Shown: positions 1 to 6,213 of the stretch, in pieces
How the letters are laid out: each line of letters starts with the position of its first letter
How positions within the stretch are numbered: the stretch's first letter is position 1
Assembly: GCA_021814085.1 (NCBI GenBank)
Contig: JAKAJA010000113.1
Location: 1-6,219 of the forward strand
Length of the DNA: 6,219 nucleotides
From: Acidobacteriota bacterium
GTDB lineage: Bacteria > Acidobacteriota > UBA4820 > DSQY01
Direction of reading: 5' to 3'
Translations under genes and position numbers: made by a program
Notes under the pieces: generated by a model
What the model saw: the letters and a program-made list of their open reading frames with translations, nothing else
Database searches by the model: none
What the model was told of the DNA's origin: nothing

Positions 1-1
1 C

Positions 2-1411
2 CCGCGCCCACGAAAATCGAAATCAGAGACGGTTGAGCATCACGCCCGCAATCTCCGCGGCAAGGCGGCCCTAATCCTGGAAGAGATCCTGGACAAGCGT
101 CAGTCTCTCAAGCGGGTCCTCCAGCGGGAGCAGGAGCGCATCGAAAGGGAAGACGACCGCGCCCTCCTGCGAGAGATCGTGACGGGGGTCATCCGCAACC
201 TGCCGACCATCGACCGGGCCCTGGCCTCGGCGGTCAAGCGAGGGCTGGAGGAGACGCAGAGCGAGCTCCTCCATATCCTGCGCGTTGGAGTGTTTCAGAT
301 CCTGTTTCTGGACAAGGTTCCCCTCTATGCGGCGGTTGACCAGTGCGTGGAGGCCGCCAAGCCGCTCAACCCCGGGGCCGGCGGTTTCGTGAACGGGATA
401 CTGCGGGCCATATCCGACCGCAAGGTCCACTGGCTTGTTCTGCCGGAAGGCGCCGATCCCTCCTCGGTCTCGCTCAGGACGGGCATGCCCGAATGGCTCG
501 TCCGGCGTTATCTGACCCGTTTCGGCGCGGTTGAAGGGACCAACATTTTAGAGGCCTTCCAGCGGCCGGCCGCCACGGCCCTCGTTTTCCCGACGGAAGA
601 GGCCCTGCGGGAAGCGGAGCCGGGCCTCACCGCGGAGGGGTGGCCGCTCCTTCCCGACCCGGCCCTGCCCCTAACCTTCACCGTGGCCAAGGGAAATCCC
701 GCATTTTCTGACGCGTTTAAGAAGGGGCTGTTCTACATCATGGACCCGGCCTCCCAGGCGCCAGCGGCCCTGATGCCCCTCAAGGGCAATGAGGCTGTTC
801 TGGATCTCTGCGCGGCCCCCGGCGGCAAGACCATCCTCATGGCGAAACGGTTGGGAGACGGCGGTTGGGTCCTGTCCACGGACGTGAACCGGCGGAGGCT
901 GGGCCACCTGCGGGAGAATATCCAGCGGCTCAAGCTCGAAAACGTAAAGATGGCCCAGGTGGACGTGGAAGCGCCCCTGCCCTTCAAGGGGTCTTTCGAC
1001 GCGGTCGTCCTCGACGCGCCGTGCTCCTCCCTGGGCACCCTGCGGCGAAACCCGGAGATCCGCTGGCAGCTCAAGGAGGACGACCTGCGCTTCCGCACGA
1101 CGAAGCAGGTCGCCCTGCTGGAACAGGCGGCGGCGGCCGTCCGCCCGGGGGGGACCCTCTCCTATTCCGTGTGCAGCATCGAGGAGGAGGAGACGACCCT
1201 TGTGATCAAAGACTTCCTTGAACGCCAGAAGGAGTTTTCCCCCCTCGAGATCGCTTCGCCCCCCGTTTGGGAGCCGCTGGTGGAAAAGGTGGGACCGGGG
1301 CAGGTGTGCCTGCTGCCACACCGCCACCCGTGGGACGCGTTCTTCGTTGCGCTCTTGAAGCGGAAAGGCACCCCGCGGGGGCGAAAGGTCTTGAAAGGAG
1401 GCAAGCCCTGA
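2..1411 (+). CDS. rsmB: 16S rRNA (cytosine-967-C5)-methyltransferase RsmB, 5'-partial
   Basis: Cytoplasmic SAM-dependent enzyme that makes m5C967 in 16S rRNA (RsmB/Sun/Fmu family). The frame is open from the first complete codon at base 2, giving 469 visible residues. The N-terminal NusB-like helical domain is recognisable from about visible residue 17 (NLRGKAALILEEIL, then DDRALLREIVTGVIRNLPTID). The GTG at 179 is therefore internal and the true start lies just left of the window. The C-terminal Rossmann methyltransferase has SAM motif I LDLCAAPGGKT (267-277), motif IV DAPCSSLGT with Cys341, and motif VI SYSVCS with Cys391. In this family the motif VI Cys is the nucleophile and the motif IV Cys aids product release; both are present. 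DAPCSS replaces the commoner DAPCSG. Visible length already exceeds E. coli RsmB (429 aa), so few residues are missing. Its stop overlaps the start of the next gene, so the two are probably one transcript. Assignment is firm; the RsmB rather than RsmF call rests on the NusB domain. Confidence 0.93.
   Translation, partial: PRPRKSKSETVEHHARNLRGKAALILEEILDKRQSLKRVLQREQERIEREDDRALLREIVTGVIRNLPTIDRALASAVKRGLEETQSELLHILRVGVFQILFLDKVPLYAAVDQCVEAAKPLNPGAGGFVNGILRAISDRKVHWLVLPEGADPSSVSLRTGMPEWLVRRYLTRFGAVEGTNILEAFQRPAATALVFPTEEALREAEPGLTAEGWPLLPDPALPLTFTVAKGNPAFSDAFKKGLFYIMDPASQAPAALMPLKGNEAVLDLCAAPGGKTILMAKRLGDGGWVLSTDVNRRRLGHLRENIQRLKLENVKMAQVDVEAPLPFKGSFDAVVLDAPCSSLGTLRRNPEIRWQLKEDDLRFRTTKQVALLEQAAAAVRPGGTLSYSVCSIEEEETTLVIKDFLERQKEFSPLEIASPPVWEPLVEKVGPGQVCLLPHRHPWDAFFVALLKRKGTPRGRKVLKGGKP
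1394..1410 (+). promoter_or_regulatory. Perfect SD and CTG start codon inside the rsmB 3' end
   Basis: AAAGGAGG lies at 1394-1401, followed by a 6-nt spacer and CTG at 1408-1410. The CTG overlaps the rsmB TGA as CTGA. No ATG, GTG or TTG occurs in the hydrolase frame between GTG 1330 and the ATG of Met27, so this site decides the start of the downstream gene. Confidence 0.7.
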
Positions 1412-2208
1412 CGGCCACAGTATCCAGCGGCCGGAATTCCGTATGGAGAGAAGGGACGCCCCTCGTCCTCCTCCATGCCTTCCCCATGGATGGGCGCATG
1501 TGGGCACCCCAGGCGGCCGAGGATTTTGGCCTGCCGCTCTGGGTTCCGGACCTGCCCGGGTTCGGTTCGTCTCCGGCGCCCGACGGCCCGTGGTCTCTGG
1601 AAGACCAGGCCCGGTGGCTCGCGAACGACCTGGATGCACGGGGATGCCACACGGCGGTCCTCTGCGGGCTGTCCATGGGAGGCTACATCGCCCTCGCCTT
1701 CGCGGCCCTCTATCCCAATAGGATTGCGGGGCTGGTACTGGCCGACACCCGTGCAACGCCCGATGCGGAGCCTGTCAAGAAAGCCCGAGGAGAAACCGCG
1801 GAACGGGTTCTGCGTGAGGGGATGTCCTTCCTGGCCGACGACATGGCGGCCAGGCTATTCGGTACCGCGAGCAAAGCCGGCAACCCCGGGCTCGTCGCTC
1901 AGGTCCGCGACATGATGTTGGACCAGGACCCCCAAGGCGTGGCCCTGGCGCTGTTGGCCATGAGGGATCGCCCGTCCCGGGAGGGCGCCCTGGCGCGCCT
2001 CCGGGTGCCCGTCCTTATCGTGGTTGGTTCTGAGGATGCGATCACCGCCCCGTGGGAGGCACGCGACATGGCCGGCATCGCACGAAATGCCCGAGTGGTG
2101 CAGGTCCTGGGTGCCGGCCACATGACCAATCTGGAAGCCCCTGCCGCCTTCAACCGCGCCATGAGCCGCTATCTGAGGGAACTCTCGGGGGCCAAGCAGA
2201 TGCCGTAG
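1408..2208 (+). CDS. Alpha/beta-fold hydrolase, probable CTG start
   Basis: A 266-residue protein of the alpha/beta hydrolase superfamily, probably a cytoplasmic esterase or lactonase-like enzyme; the substrate cannot be read from sequence. Numbering from CTG 1408, the oxyanion-loop segment after strand 3 is LVLLHAFPMD (19-28). The nucleophile elbow is GLSMGG with Ser89, the acid is Asp210 in VGSEDAI, and the base is His238 in GAGHM. The catalytic triad is complete and a helical cap fills the region between elbow and acid. No signal peptide or membrane segment is visible. CTG 1408 is preferred because it has a perfect SD and a stop/start overlap. Starting at Met27 would remove the first strand and the oxyanion loop. 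The upstream options, TTG 1267 and GTG 1330, add an Arg/Gly/Ala-rich leader read from rsmB and lack an SD. Coupled to rsmB by overlap. The general RutD/3-oxoadipate enol-lactonase-like architecture is no proof of either activity. Confidence 0.88.
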   Translation: MTATVSSGRNSVWREGTPLVLLHAFPMDGRMWAPQAAEDFGLPLWVPDLPGFGSSPAPDGPWSLEDQARWLANDLDARGCHTAVLCGLSMGGYIALAFAALYPNRIAGLVLADTRATPDAEPVKKARGETAERVLREGMSFLADDMAARLFGTASKAGNPGLVAQVRDMMLDQDPQGVALALLAMRDRPSREGALARLRVPVLIVVGSEDAITAPWEARDMAGIARNARVVQVLGAGHMTNLEAPAAFNRAMSRYLRELSGAKQMP

Positions 2209-2215
2209 AAGGCCC

Positions 2216-2986
2216 TTACTCCTCTAACCGAATCTCCAGAAAATCCAACGTGCGTTGAAAATCCGGGGGAAGGGGAGCCTGGAGGATGATCTCCGGGCCG
2301 GCGACGCTCTGGGGAAGATGAAGGCGCCAGGAATGCAAGTAAGGATGGGTCGGGGATAGCTGGTCGCGGAGCTTCTGATCGCGGATGGTCTTGTGACGGG
2401 GGCCGCCGTACAGGTCATCTCCCACGATCAGATGGCCCGCGTGGGCGCAGTGGACGCGAAGCTGGTGGGTCCTTCCCGTCTCGAGATGGAGCTGGAGCAG
2501 AGAAGCATAGCGCGAGGTGGCGACCACCTCAAAGCCGCTTGCTGAGGGCTTCCCGTGCGGATCAACCTTCATGCGGCGGCGGTCCTCGGTGTCTGGTCCC
2601 ATAGGCCAATCCCACCGGCCCTTTCGTGGTGATGGACGTCCCCACACCAGGGCGAGGTAAGTCTTCTCGGCCCTTCGCTCGGAAAGGGCTTGAGATAGGG
2701 CGGAATGGGCATCGGGATCTCTCGCCACCAGAACCAAACCCGATGTCCCAACGTCCAGCCTGTGGACAAGTTGGAGGTTTCCCACAGGGTCGTAAAGGCA
2801 GGACCGATCTTCCGGAACCAGGGAATCGAGCAATCGAACGACGGCATCGAGCGGGGAGGCCCTCGGTGTGGCCAAGCTCACGCCCGGTGCCTTGTCGATG
2901 ACAAAAAAGCGCTCGTTTTCCCAAAGGAGATGGCTAGAGAGATGAGCTGGCGAAGCGATCCTAGAGTCGATTTTATCGTCTCCCAC
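2216..2986 (-). CDS. RluA-family RNA pseudouridine synthase
   Basis: A 256-residue enzyme that isomerises uridine to pseudouridine in rRNA or tRNA; the target site cannot be predicted. The catalytic motif is HRLDVGTSG (75-83) with the nucleophilic Asp78. KTYLALVWG (108-116) and LETGRTHQLRVH (168-179), followed by GHLIVGDDLYG, are the other RluA-family blocks. There is no N-terminal S4 RNA-binding domain, so it resembles the short RluA/TruC-like members rather than RluC or RluD. The N-terminal VIDKAPGV corresponds to the usual 'vvnKPaGl' strand. The start is GTG at 2986-2984, with GAGGAG six bases upstream. It converges with the plus-strand hydrolase, only 7 bp separating the stops. It lies 165 bp downstream of the second hydrolase and probably has its own promoter in the A+T-rich gap. 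Confidence 0.92.
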   Translation of the reverse strand: MGDDKIDSRIASPAHLSSHLLWENERFFVIDKAPGVSLATPRASPLDAVVRLLDSLVPEDRSCLYDPVGNLQLVHRLDVGTSGLVLVARDPDAHSALSQALSERRAEKTYLALVWGRPSPRKGRWDWPMGPDTEDRRRMKVDPHGKPSASGFEVVATSRYASLLQLHLETGRTHQLRVHCAHAGHLIVGDDLYGGPRHKTIRDQKLRDQLSPTHPYLHSWRLHLPQSVAGPEIILQAPLPPDFQRTLDFLEIRLEE

Positions 2987-2998
2987 GAAACTCTCCTC
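2984..2998 (-). promoter_or_regulatory. SD and GTG start of the pseudouridine synthase
   Basis: On the minus strand GAGGAG (2998-2993) is followed by 6 nt and GTG (2986-2984). The start is chosen over downstream codons because of this SD and because the residues after it lead directly into the conserved first strand. Confidence 0.6.
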
Positions 2999-3073
2999 GC
3001 ACCCAGTGGAGGCAGCCTATCTTTTTCGATAAACGGCTCAGGTCGGAGCGGATCCGAAAAACCATATGAATTG

Positions 3074-3103
3074 ACTATAAACGCATAATAGCTATTAAAA
3101 CAA
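3074..3103 (-). promoter_or_regulatory. Putative sigma-70-type promoter for the pseudouridine synthase
   Basis: Read on the minus strand, TTGTTT (3103-3098) and TATAGT (3079-3074) are separated by 18 nt. The -10 matches the consensus at 5 of 6 bases, the -35 at only 3 of 6. Immediately upstream (3104-3133) lies an A/T run that could act as an UP element. Bases 3061-3120 contain only 11 G or C, in otherwise GC-rich DNA. A start near 3067 would give an untranslated leader of about 80 nt. The location in the only sizeable intergenic gap and the composition support it; the weak -35 argues for caution. Confidence 0.45.
3086..3097. repeat. 12-bp perfect palindrome TAATAGCTATTA
   Basis: The sequence is identical on both strands and falls wholly inside the 18-nt spacer of the putative promoter at 3074-3103. 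That is a typical place for a repressor or MerR-type activator site. No other copy was noticed in the window. In an 82% A+T patch a short palindrome can also arise by chance. Confidence 0.4.
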
Positions 3104-3151
3104 ATATAAAAATAATAATACTACTGTAGAATAATGGCCAGAATAGAGCCC

Positions 3152-4012
3152 TCAACCAGGTCCTTGCCCAGGTGAAAGTGAAGTGATGAACTGGAAGATC
3201 TGGCCCCCAATGAGGTCCGGTTGTTCGAGGGGAACCATGTGGCCGGCCCCCTTTAAAATAACCAATTCTGAACCGGCGATGGCCCGATGGGCGTACTCGC
3301 ATTCTTGGCGGAATGGATCCTCACCTCCGACGATAAATTGGACTGGCATGGTCAGGTATGAGGTCAGTTTTGCCGTATCCACGTCCCTCCTCGGATGGGT
3401 GGAGAGGAGATCGGCGGCCTCGTACCCCTGCATGGCGAAGTGGAGCTGGCGTACCCCTTCCACGGAAGTGCGCAACTTACCGAAGAGGCGGCTCTGGGCG
3501 AGATAGAGAACGGCGGCGTCCGTGCCTTCAAGGTGGGCCTTGTCGCGAGCTCGCTGTACCCACGCCTGGGCGATGGTGCGGAAGGCACGCTCTTCCCCCT
3601 GTGTGCCGTGGGGTTCAGCGGATCCGATAGCGGTGAGCGAGAGGACCCTGTCGGGGTGGAGCATGGAGAAGATGCAGGCGATGCGGGCGCCCTTGGAATG
3701 TCCCACCAGGTGAGCCCGCCCCAGATGAAGGTGGTCCATCAGGCCAGCCAGGTCTTCCACATCGGCCACGCGGGAGTACTCAAGGGCCGGATCGGATGTG
3801 GACCGCCCGGCACCGCGCACGTCGTACCGAATCACGCGAAAGGCGCCCGAGAGACCCCCAGTCACGCCGTCCCAGAAATGAGTGTTGAGGGTCCACCCCG
3901 GGATGAGGATGATGGGCGGGCCACTTCCCGAGGATTCGTAGAATAGATGGAGCTGCCCCATATCGATAACGGGCATTCGACGTTCAGGGGGCGGTGCGCA
4001 GGAGGGCCCCAT
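3152..4012 (-). CDS. Alpha/beta-fold hydrolase
   Basis: A 286-residue alpha/beta hydrolase with a complete triad. The oxyanion loop is LIPGWTLNTHFW (36-47). The nucleophile elbow is GHSKG with Ser106, the acid is Asp232 in VGGEDPF, and the base is His258 in GAGHM. YDVRGAGRST (63-72) is the usual strand-4/helix-A region, and a helical cap spans roughly 135-210. No signal peptide is visible, so it is probably cytoplasmic; the substrate is unknown. Lys107 directly after the nucleophile is less usual than Met, Leu or Gln. The ATG at 4012 overlaps the upstream metalloprotein gene by 29 bp and has GAGG four bases upstream. The ATG at 3976 (Met13, MPVIDMG) fits the family N-terminus better but has no clear SD. 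It is the last gene of the probable pepT operon. It differs throughout from the plus-strand hydrolase, so it is not a recent duplicate. Confidence 0.88.
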   Translation of the reverse strand: MGPSCAPPPERRMPVIDMGQLHLFYESSGSGPPIILIPGWTLNTHFWDGVTGGLSGAFRVIRYDVRGAGRSTSDPALEYSRVADVEDLAGLMDHLHLGRAHLVGHSKGARIACIFSMLHPDRVLSLTAIGSAEPHGTQGEERAFRTIAQAWVQRARDKAHLEGTDAAVLYLAQSRLFGKLRTSVEGVRQLHFAMQGYEAADLLSTHPRRDVDTAKLTSYLTMPVQFIVGGEDPFRQECEYAHRAIAGSELVILKGAGHMVPLEQPDLIGGQIFQFITSLSPGQGPG

Positions 4013-4727
4013 TTTCCCTCAGCCACGACCTTTGCGCCGCGAAAGAGGGACACACGGAACCCACGAGTTCCCAAAACCTGCGCCCGTGATTTGCGTGCCG
4101 CAAGTGGCACAGCTCGTGGACCACGACGTAGTCGAGGACGGCCGGCGGGGCCAGGATCAATCGCCAGTTGAAGGTCAGGGTGCCCCTCCCCGTGCAAGCG
4201 CCCCACCGGGTTTTCTGGTCTCGCACCTGGATGGCCTTAGGGTAGAGGGAGAGGAGCCCCGAGAGGGACTCGGCCCGGCGCATAAAGATCTCCTTTGCCT
4301 TCTCGCGGAAGGAGGTTTCGAGAATTTCAGAGAGAGGGGATTCGTCGTGGTTGGGCACCTGGACGAGCAAATGGTCCCGATGCCACTCCACGGATGGGGC
4401 CGCGCAAGCGCAGTTTCTGACCCTGAGAGAAATGGGGCGGCCGCGGTAGACGATGGTCCGGCCAGAGCCCATGGGCGGCGCGGCCTTGGCCAGCCGTTCT
4501 TCCCGCTCGTTCCATCGTTTCAGAACCCAGTCCTGGTGAAGCTTCATGAATTCGGCGGCTCTCGACGGGCTGGCCCACCTGGGCAGGACGAGGACCAGGC
4601 CCGAATGGTCTTCCATCTTGATCCAGACCCGGCGCGCCCGAGCGTTCTTCCGGACCGTGAAGGGCACACGAGTACCAGACATAACTACATGAAAGGAAAT
4701 GGGTTCGGTGCTGATAGCCTTGCTCAC
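3984..4727 (-). CDS. YgjP-like metallopeptidase-domain protein (DUF45/COG1451)
   Basis: A 247-residue protein of the YgjP/DUF45 family, whose fold is zincin-like. Numbered from GTG 4727, the metal site is HELCHLRHANHG: His204, Glu205, His208 and third ligand His214, followed by RRFW. The upstream family signature KTRWGAC (172-178) and the NWRLILAP strand are intact. The N-terminal half has the usual beta-rich segment (PFTVRKNARARRVWIKM), a W-containing helix (QDWVLKRW) and YRGRPISLRV. Family function is poorly settled: the fold suggests a peptidase, while E. coli YgjP is annotated as a UTP pyrophosphatase. I cannot choose between them here. The GTG is preferred to ATG 4766 because of GAGGTG five bases before it; ATG 4682-4680 is a further option. 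It follows pepT by 111 bp and overlaps the hydrolase downstream, so co-transcription is likely. No membrane segment is seen. Confidence 0.85.
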   Translation of the reverse strand: MSKAISTEPISFHVVMSGTRVPFTVRKNARARRVWIKMEDHSGLVLVLPRWASPSRAAEFMKLHQDWVLKRWNEREERLAKAAPPMGSGRTIVYRGRPISLRVRNCACAAPSVEWHRDHLLVQVPNHDESPLSEILETSFREKAKEIFMRRAESLSGLLSLYPKAIQVRDQKTRWGACTGRGTLTFNWRLILAPPAVLDYVVVHELCHLRHANHGRRFWELVGSVCPSFAAQRSWLRENGALLRTAP

Positions 4728-4738
4728 GGACGCACCTC
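4725..4738 (-). promoter_or_regulatory. SD and GTG start of the YgjP-like gene
   Basis: GAGGTG (4738-4733) is followed by 5 nt and GTG (4727-4725). The longer reading from ATG 4766 has no recognisable SD and adds 13 residues with no family character. Confidence 0.55.
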
Positions 4739-4838
4739 GCGGAGCGATGAGCCCTGAGCATTGCACGGGTAAGTCCCGAAATCAAGGCCGGCGGAGCCGC
4801 GGAGAAGGCAACGCCCCTGAGGGCAAAGCAGCCTCCTG

Positions 4839-6134
4839 TTACTCTTCGAGTTTGCCCGGAAGGCCACCCCATAGCTTGACGAGGTGGAGCCCCGTGTCTG
4901 CCGACTTGATCATCCAGTCGAGGCTGACCCATTCCTGGAGGCCGTGGAAATTCACTCCCCCGGCGAAGATGTTGGGCGTAGGCAGCCCCTTGAAGCACAG
5001 GGCGGACCCGTCCGTGCCGCCCCGGATGTAGCTGAGAGTCGGTTCAGCGCCGGCAAGGCGTACCGCGTCCATAGCCAGCTGTACCACCTGGGGATGCTTA
5101 TCCAGGACGACCTTCATGTTGCGGTAGGACTCCTGGATGAGGACGTCGGCCCTGAGGCCCGGGAATGCCTCCTCGGTTTCCCTGGCAATTCGCAGAAGAT
5201 CCTCCTCGCGGGCTCGAAGATCCTCCACCTCGAACCCCCGCACCAGGAACTTGACCGTCACCTTGCCCACCTCGCCGCCGATCACGTAGGGGTGCAGGTA
5301 GGGCTGTCTCAGTTCCGTGGTTTCCGGCAGGAAATCCTTGGGCAGGAGCTGGACAAGGTGGGCGGCGGCGCGCAAGGCATTGACCATCTTGTCCTTGGCC
5401 ACGCCGGGGTGGACGTCGATTCCCGTCAGGGTGACCGTTGCGGAGTCCCCGCAGAAGGTCTCGGCCTCGATCTCGCCCAGGACCGATCCGTCGAAGGTGT
5501 AGGCCGCGCTCGCGCCAAACTTGCCAACGTCGAAGAACCTCGTCCCATTCCCCGTCTCTTCATCGGGCGTAAAACCAATGCGCACCTTGCCGTGGGGGAC
5601 TTCGGGATGCTTAAGGAACCACTGGGCGAGGGTCATGATAATGGCCACGCCCGCCTTGTCGTCGGCCCCCAGGAGGGTGGTGCCGTCGCTCGTGATGAGG
5701 GTGTGCCCGATGCACTTTACGAGGAGCGGGTTCTCGTCGGCCCTGATGGCCTTCCCGGGCGCGCCCGGAAGGGGGAGGTCGCCCCCGTCGTACTTGTGGC
5801 GGACCTGTGGCTTGACGTTTTCTCCCTCGGTGCTGGGGTAGGTGTCCACGTGGGCGAGGAGCCCGACGACGGGTGTTGCCGTCCCTTCCGGAAGCGTGGA
5901 GGGGATGGACCCGAAGGCGTACCCGTAGTCCGTGAGTTCCACCTCCTGGAGACCCATGGCCGTCATCTCCTGCTCAAGCATGCGCAGGAGGTCCCATTGG
6001 CACTGGGTGGAGGGGAAGGTCTCGGAAGTCTCGCTGGATCTCGTGTGGACGCGCACATACCGCAAAAAGCGCTCCAACAGCTGTTTCTGTTCAGTCTCAT
6101 TGAGTGCCAACACGGGCTGTGAGTCCATCGTCAT
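4839..6134 (-). CDS. pepT: Peptidase T (tripeptide aminopeptidase), M20B family
   Basis: A 431-residue cytoplasmic di-zinc aminopeptidase that removes the N-terminal residue of tripeptides during peptide recycling. All expected active-site residues are visible by alignment with PepT: His95 and Asp97 in HVDTYPST, bridging Asp158 in LLGADDKAG, catalytic Glu192 and ligand Glu193 in TPDEETGNG, Asp215 in YTFDGS, and His397 in NFHGLQEW. IRGGTDGS (370-377) and the dimerisation-domain block DVHPGVAKDKMVNA (240-253) are also typical. It is slightly longer than the E. coli enzyme (408 aa), mostly at the N-terminus. The start is ATG 6134, with AGAGGG ending 7 nt upstream; ATG 6128 is a possible alternative. 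It is the first recognised gene of the minus-strand block and is preceded by an unusual leader that may regulate its translation. No convincing terminator follows it. Confidence 0.95.
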   Translation of the reverse strand: MTMDSQPVLALNETEQKQLLERFLRYVRVHTRSSETSETFPSTQCQWDLLRMLEQEMTAMGLQEVELTDYGYAFGSIPSTLPEGTATPVVGLLAHVDTYPSTEGENVKPQVRHKYDGGDLPLPGAPGKAIRADENPLLVKCIGHTLITSDGTTLLGADDKAGVAIIMTLAQWFLKHPEVPHGKVRIGFTPDEETGNGTRFFDVGKFGASAAYTFDGSVLGEIEAETFCGDSATVTLTGIDVHPGVAKDKMVNALRAAAHLVQLLPKDFLPETTELRQPYLHPYVIGGEVGKVTVKFLVRGFEVEDLRAREEDLLRIARETEEAFPGLRADVLIQESYRNMKVVLDKHPQVVQLAMDAVRLAGAEPTLSYIRGGTDGSALCFKGLPTPNIFAGGVNFHGLQEWVSLDWMIKSADTGLHLVKLWGGLPGKLEE

Positions 6135-6141
6135 GGGGATC

Positions 6142-6150
6142 CCCTCTGGG
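6142..6150 (-). promoter_or_regulatory. pepT ribosome binding site, copy 1 of CCCAGAGGG
   Basis: CCCAGAGGG (6150-6142 on the minus strand) is followed by exactly 7 nt and the pepT ATG. The same nonamer with the same spacing to an ATG recurs at 6216-6208. The SD runs into the 10-bp palindrome GGGGATCCCC (6135-6144), which abuts the start codon. Confidence 0.6.
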
Positions 6151-6155
6151 TGGAG

Positions 6156-6200
6156 TCAGGGAAAGGGGAAGGGGAGAACGAGAGGGCGCCTTCTTGCCAT
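6156..6200 (-). CDS. Putative 14-residue leader peptide upstream of pepT
   Basis: An ORF of 14 codons plus TGA encodes MARRRPLVLPFPFP and ends 21 nt before the pepT ATG, in the same frame. Its start has CCCAGAGGG with a 7-nt spacer, identical to that of pepT. Codons 3 and 4 are a tandem AGA-AGG arginine pair. The last five residues alternate Pro and Phe, with Pro directly before the stop, a context known to slow termination. I infer a regulatory leader peptide. It has no database support available here, and a chance ORF in GC-rich DNA remains possible. Confidence 0.3.
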   Translation of the reverse strand: MARRRPLVLPFPFP

Positions 6201-6213
6201 GCGTCCGCCCTCT
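6181..6213 (-). repeat. 8-bp inverted repeat in the pepT leader
   Basis: AGAGGGCG and CGCCCTCT are perfect complements separated by 17 nt (6189-6205). In minus-strand RNA the 5' arm contains the SD of the small ORF and the 3' arm lies in its codons 5-7. The hairpin would hide that SD. The CCCTCT part of the 3' arm is also complementary to AGAGGG of the pepT SD. There is no U-tract after it, so it is not a standard intrinsic terminator. Confidence 0.5.

Noticed and set aside
671..1756. Minus-strand ORF of 361 codons opposite rsmB and the first hydrolase
   Set aside because: It spans two real plus-strand genes, is rich in Arg, Pro and Gly, and has no family motif. It is a shadow ORF.
3043..3057. 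Inverted repeat TCGGA/TCCGA overlapping CGGATCCG as a regulatory hairpin in the synthase leader
   Set aside because: Only a 5-bp stem, with a competing self-complementary octamer; no terminator tract and no start codon or SD involved.
3118..3132. Near-palindrome around CTACTGTAG with a T-rich minus-strand flank, as a terminator of the second hydrolase
   Set aside because: The loop would be one base, leaving at most a 3-bp A/T-rich stem once a real loop is allowed. Too weak for an intrinsic terminator.
3075..3302. Minus-strand 75-codon ORF ending in a hydrophobic stretch
   Set aside because: The apparent membrane segment is just the A/T-rich intergenic island read in frame; the rest overlaps the hydrolase in another frame.
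3395..3946. Plus-strand ORF of 183 codons opposite the second hydrolase
   Set aside because: Lies wholly inside the hydrolase with its complete triad and has no recognisable motif or SD-supported start.
4032..4757. Plus-strand ORF of 241 codons opposite the YgjP-like gene
   Set aside because: Antisense to a gene with an intact HExxH motif; its composition and lack of motifs indicate a shadow.
4761..4789. Possible minus-strand promoter upstream of the YgjP-like gene (TTGATT, 17 nt, AATGCT)
   Set aside because: The -10 element matches only 3 of 6 bases and there is no A/T enrichment; co-transcription with pepT is simpler.
4884..6122. Plus-strand ORF of 412 codons opposite pepT
   Set aside because: It is fully antisense to a pepT with every active-site residue intact, shows no recognisable domain, and is explained by GC-rich codon bias on the other strand.
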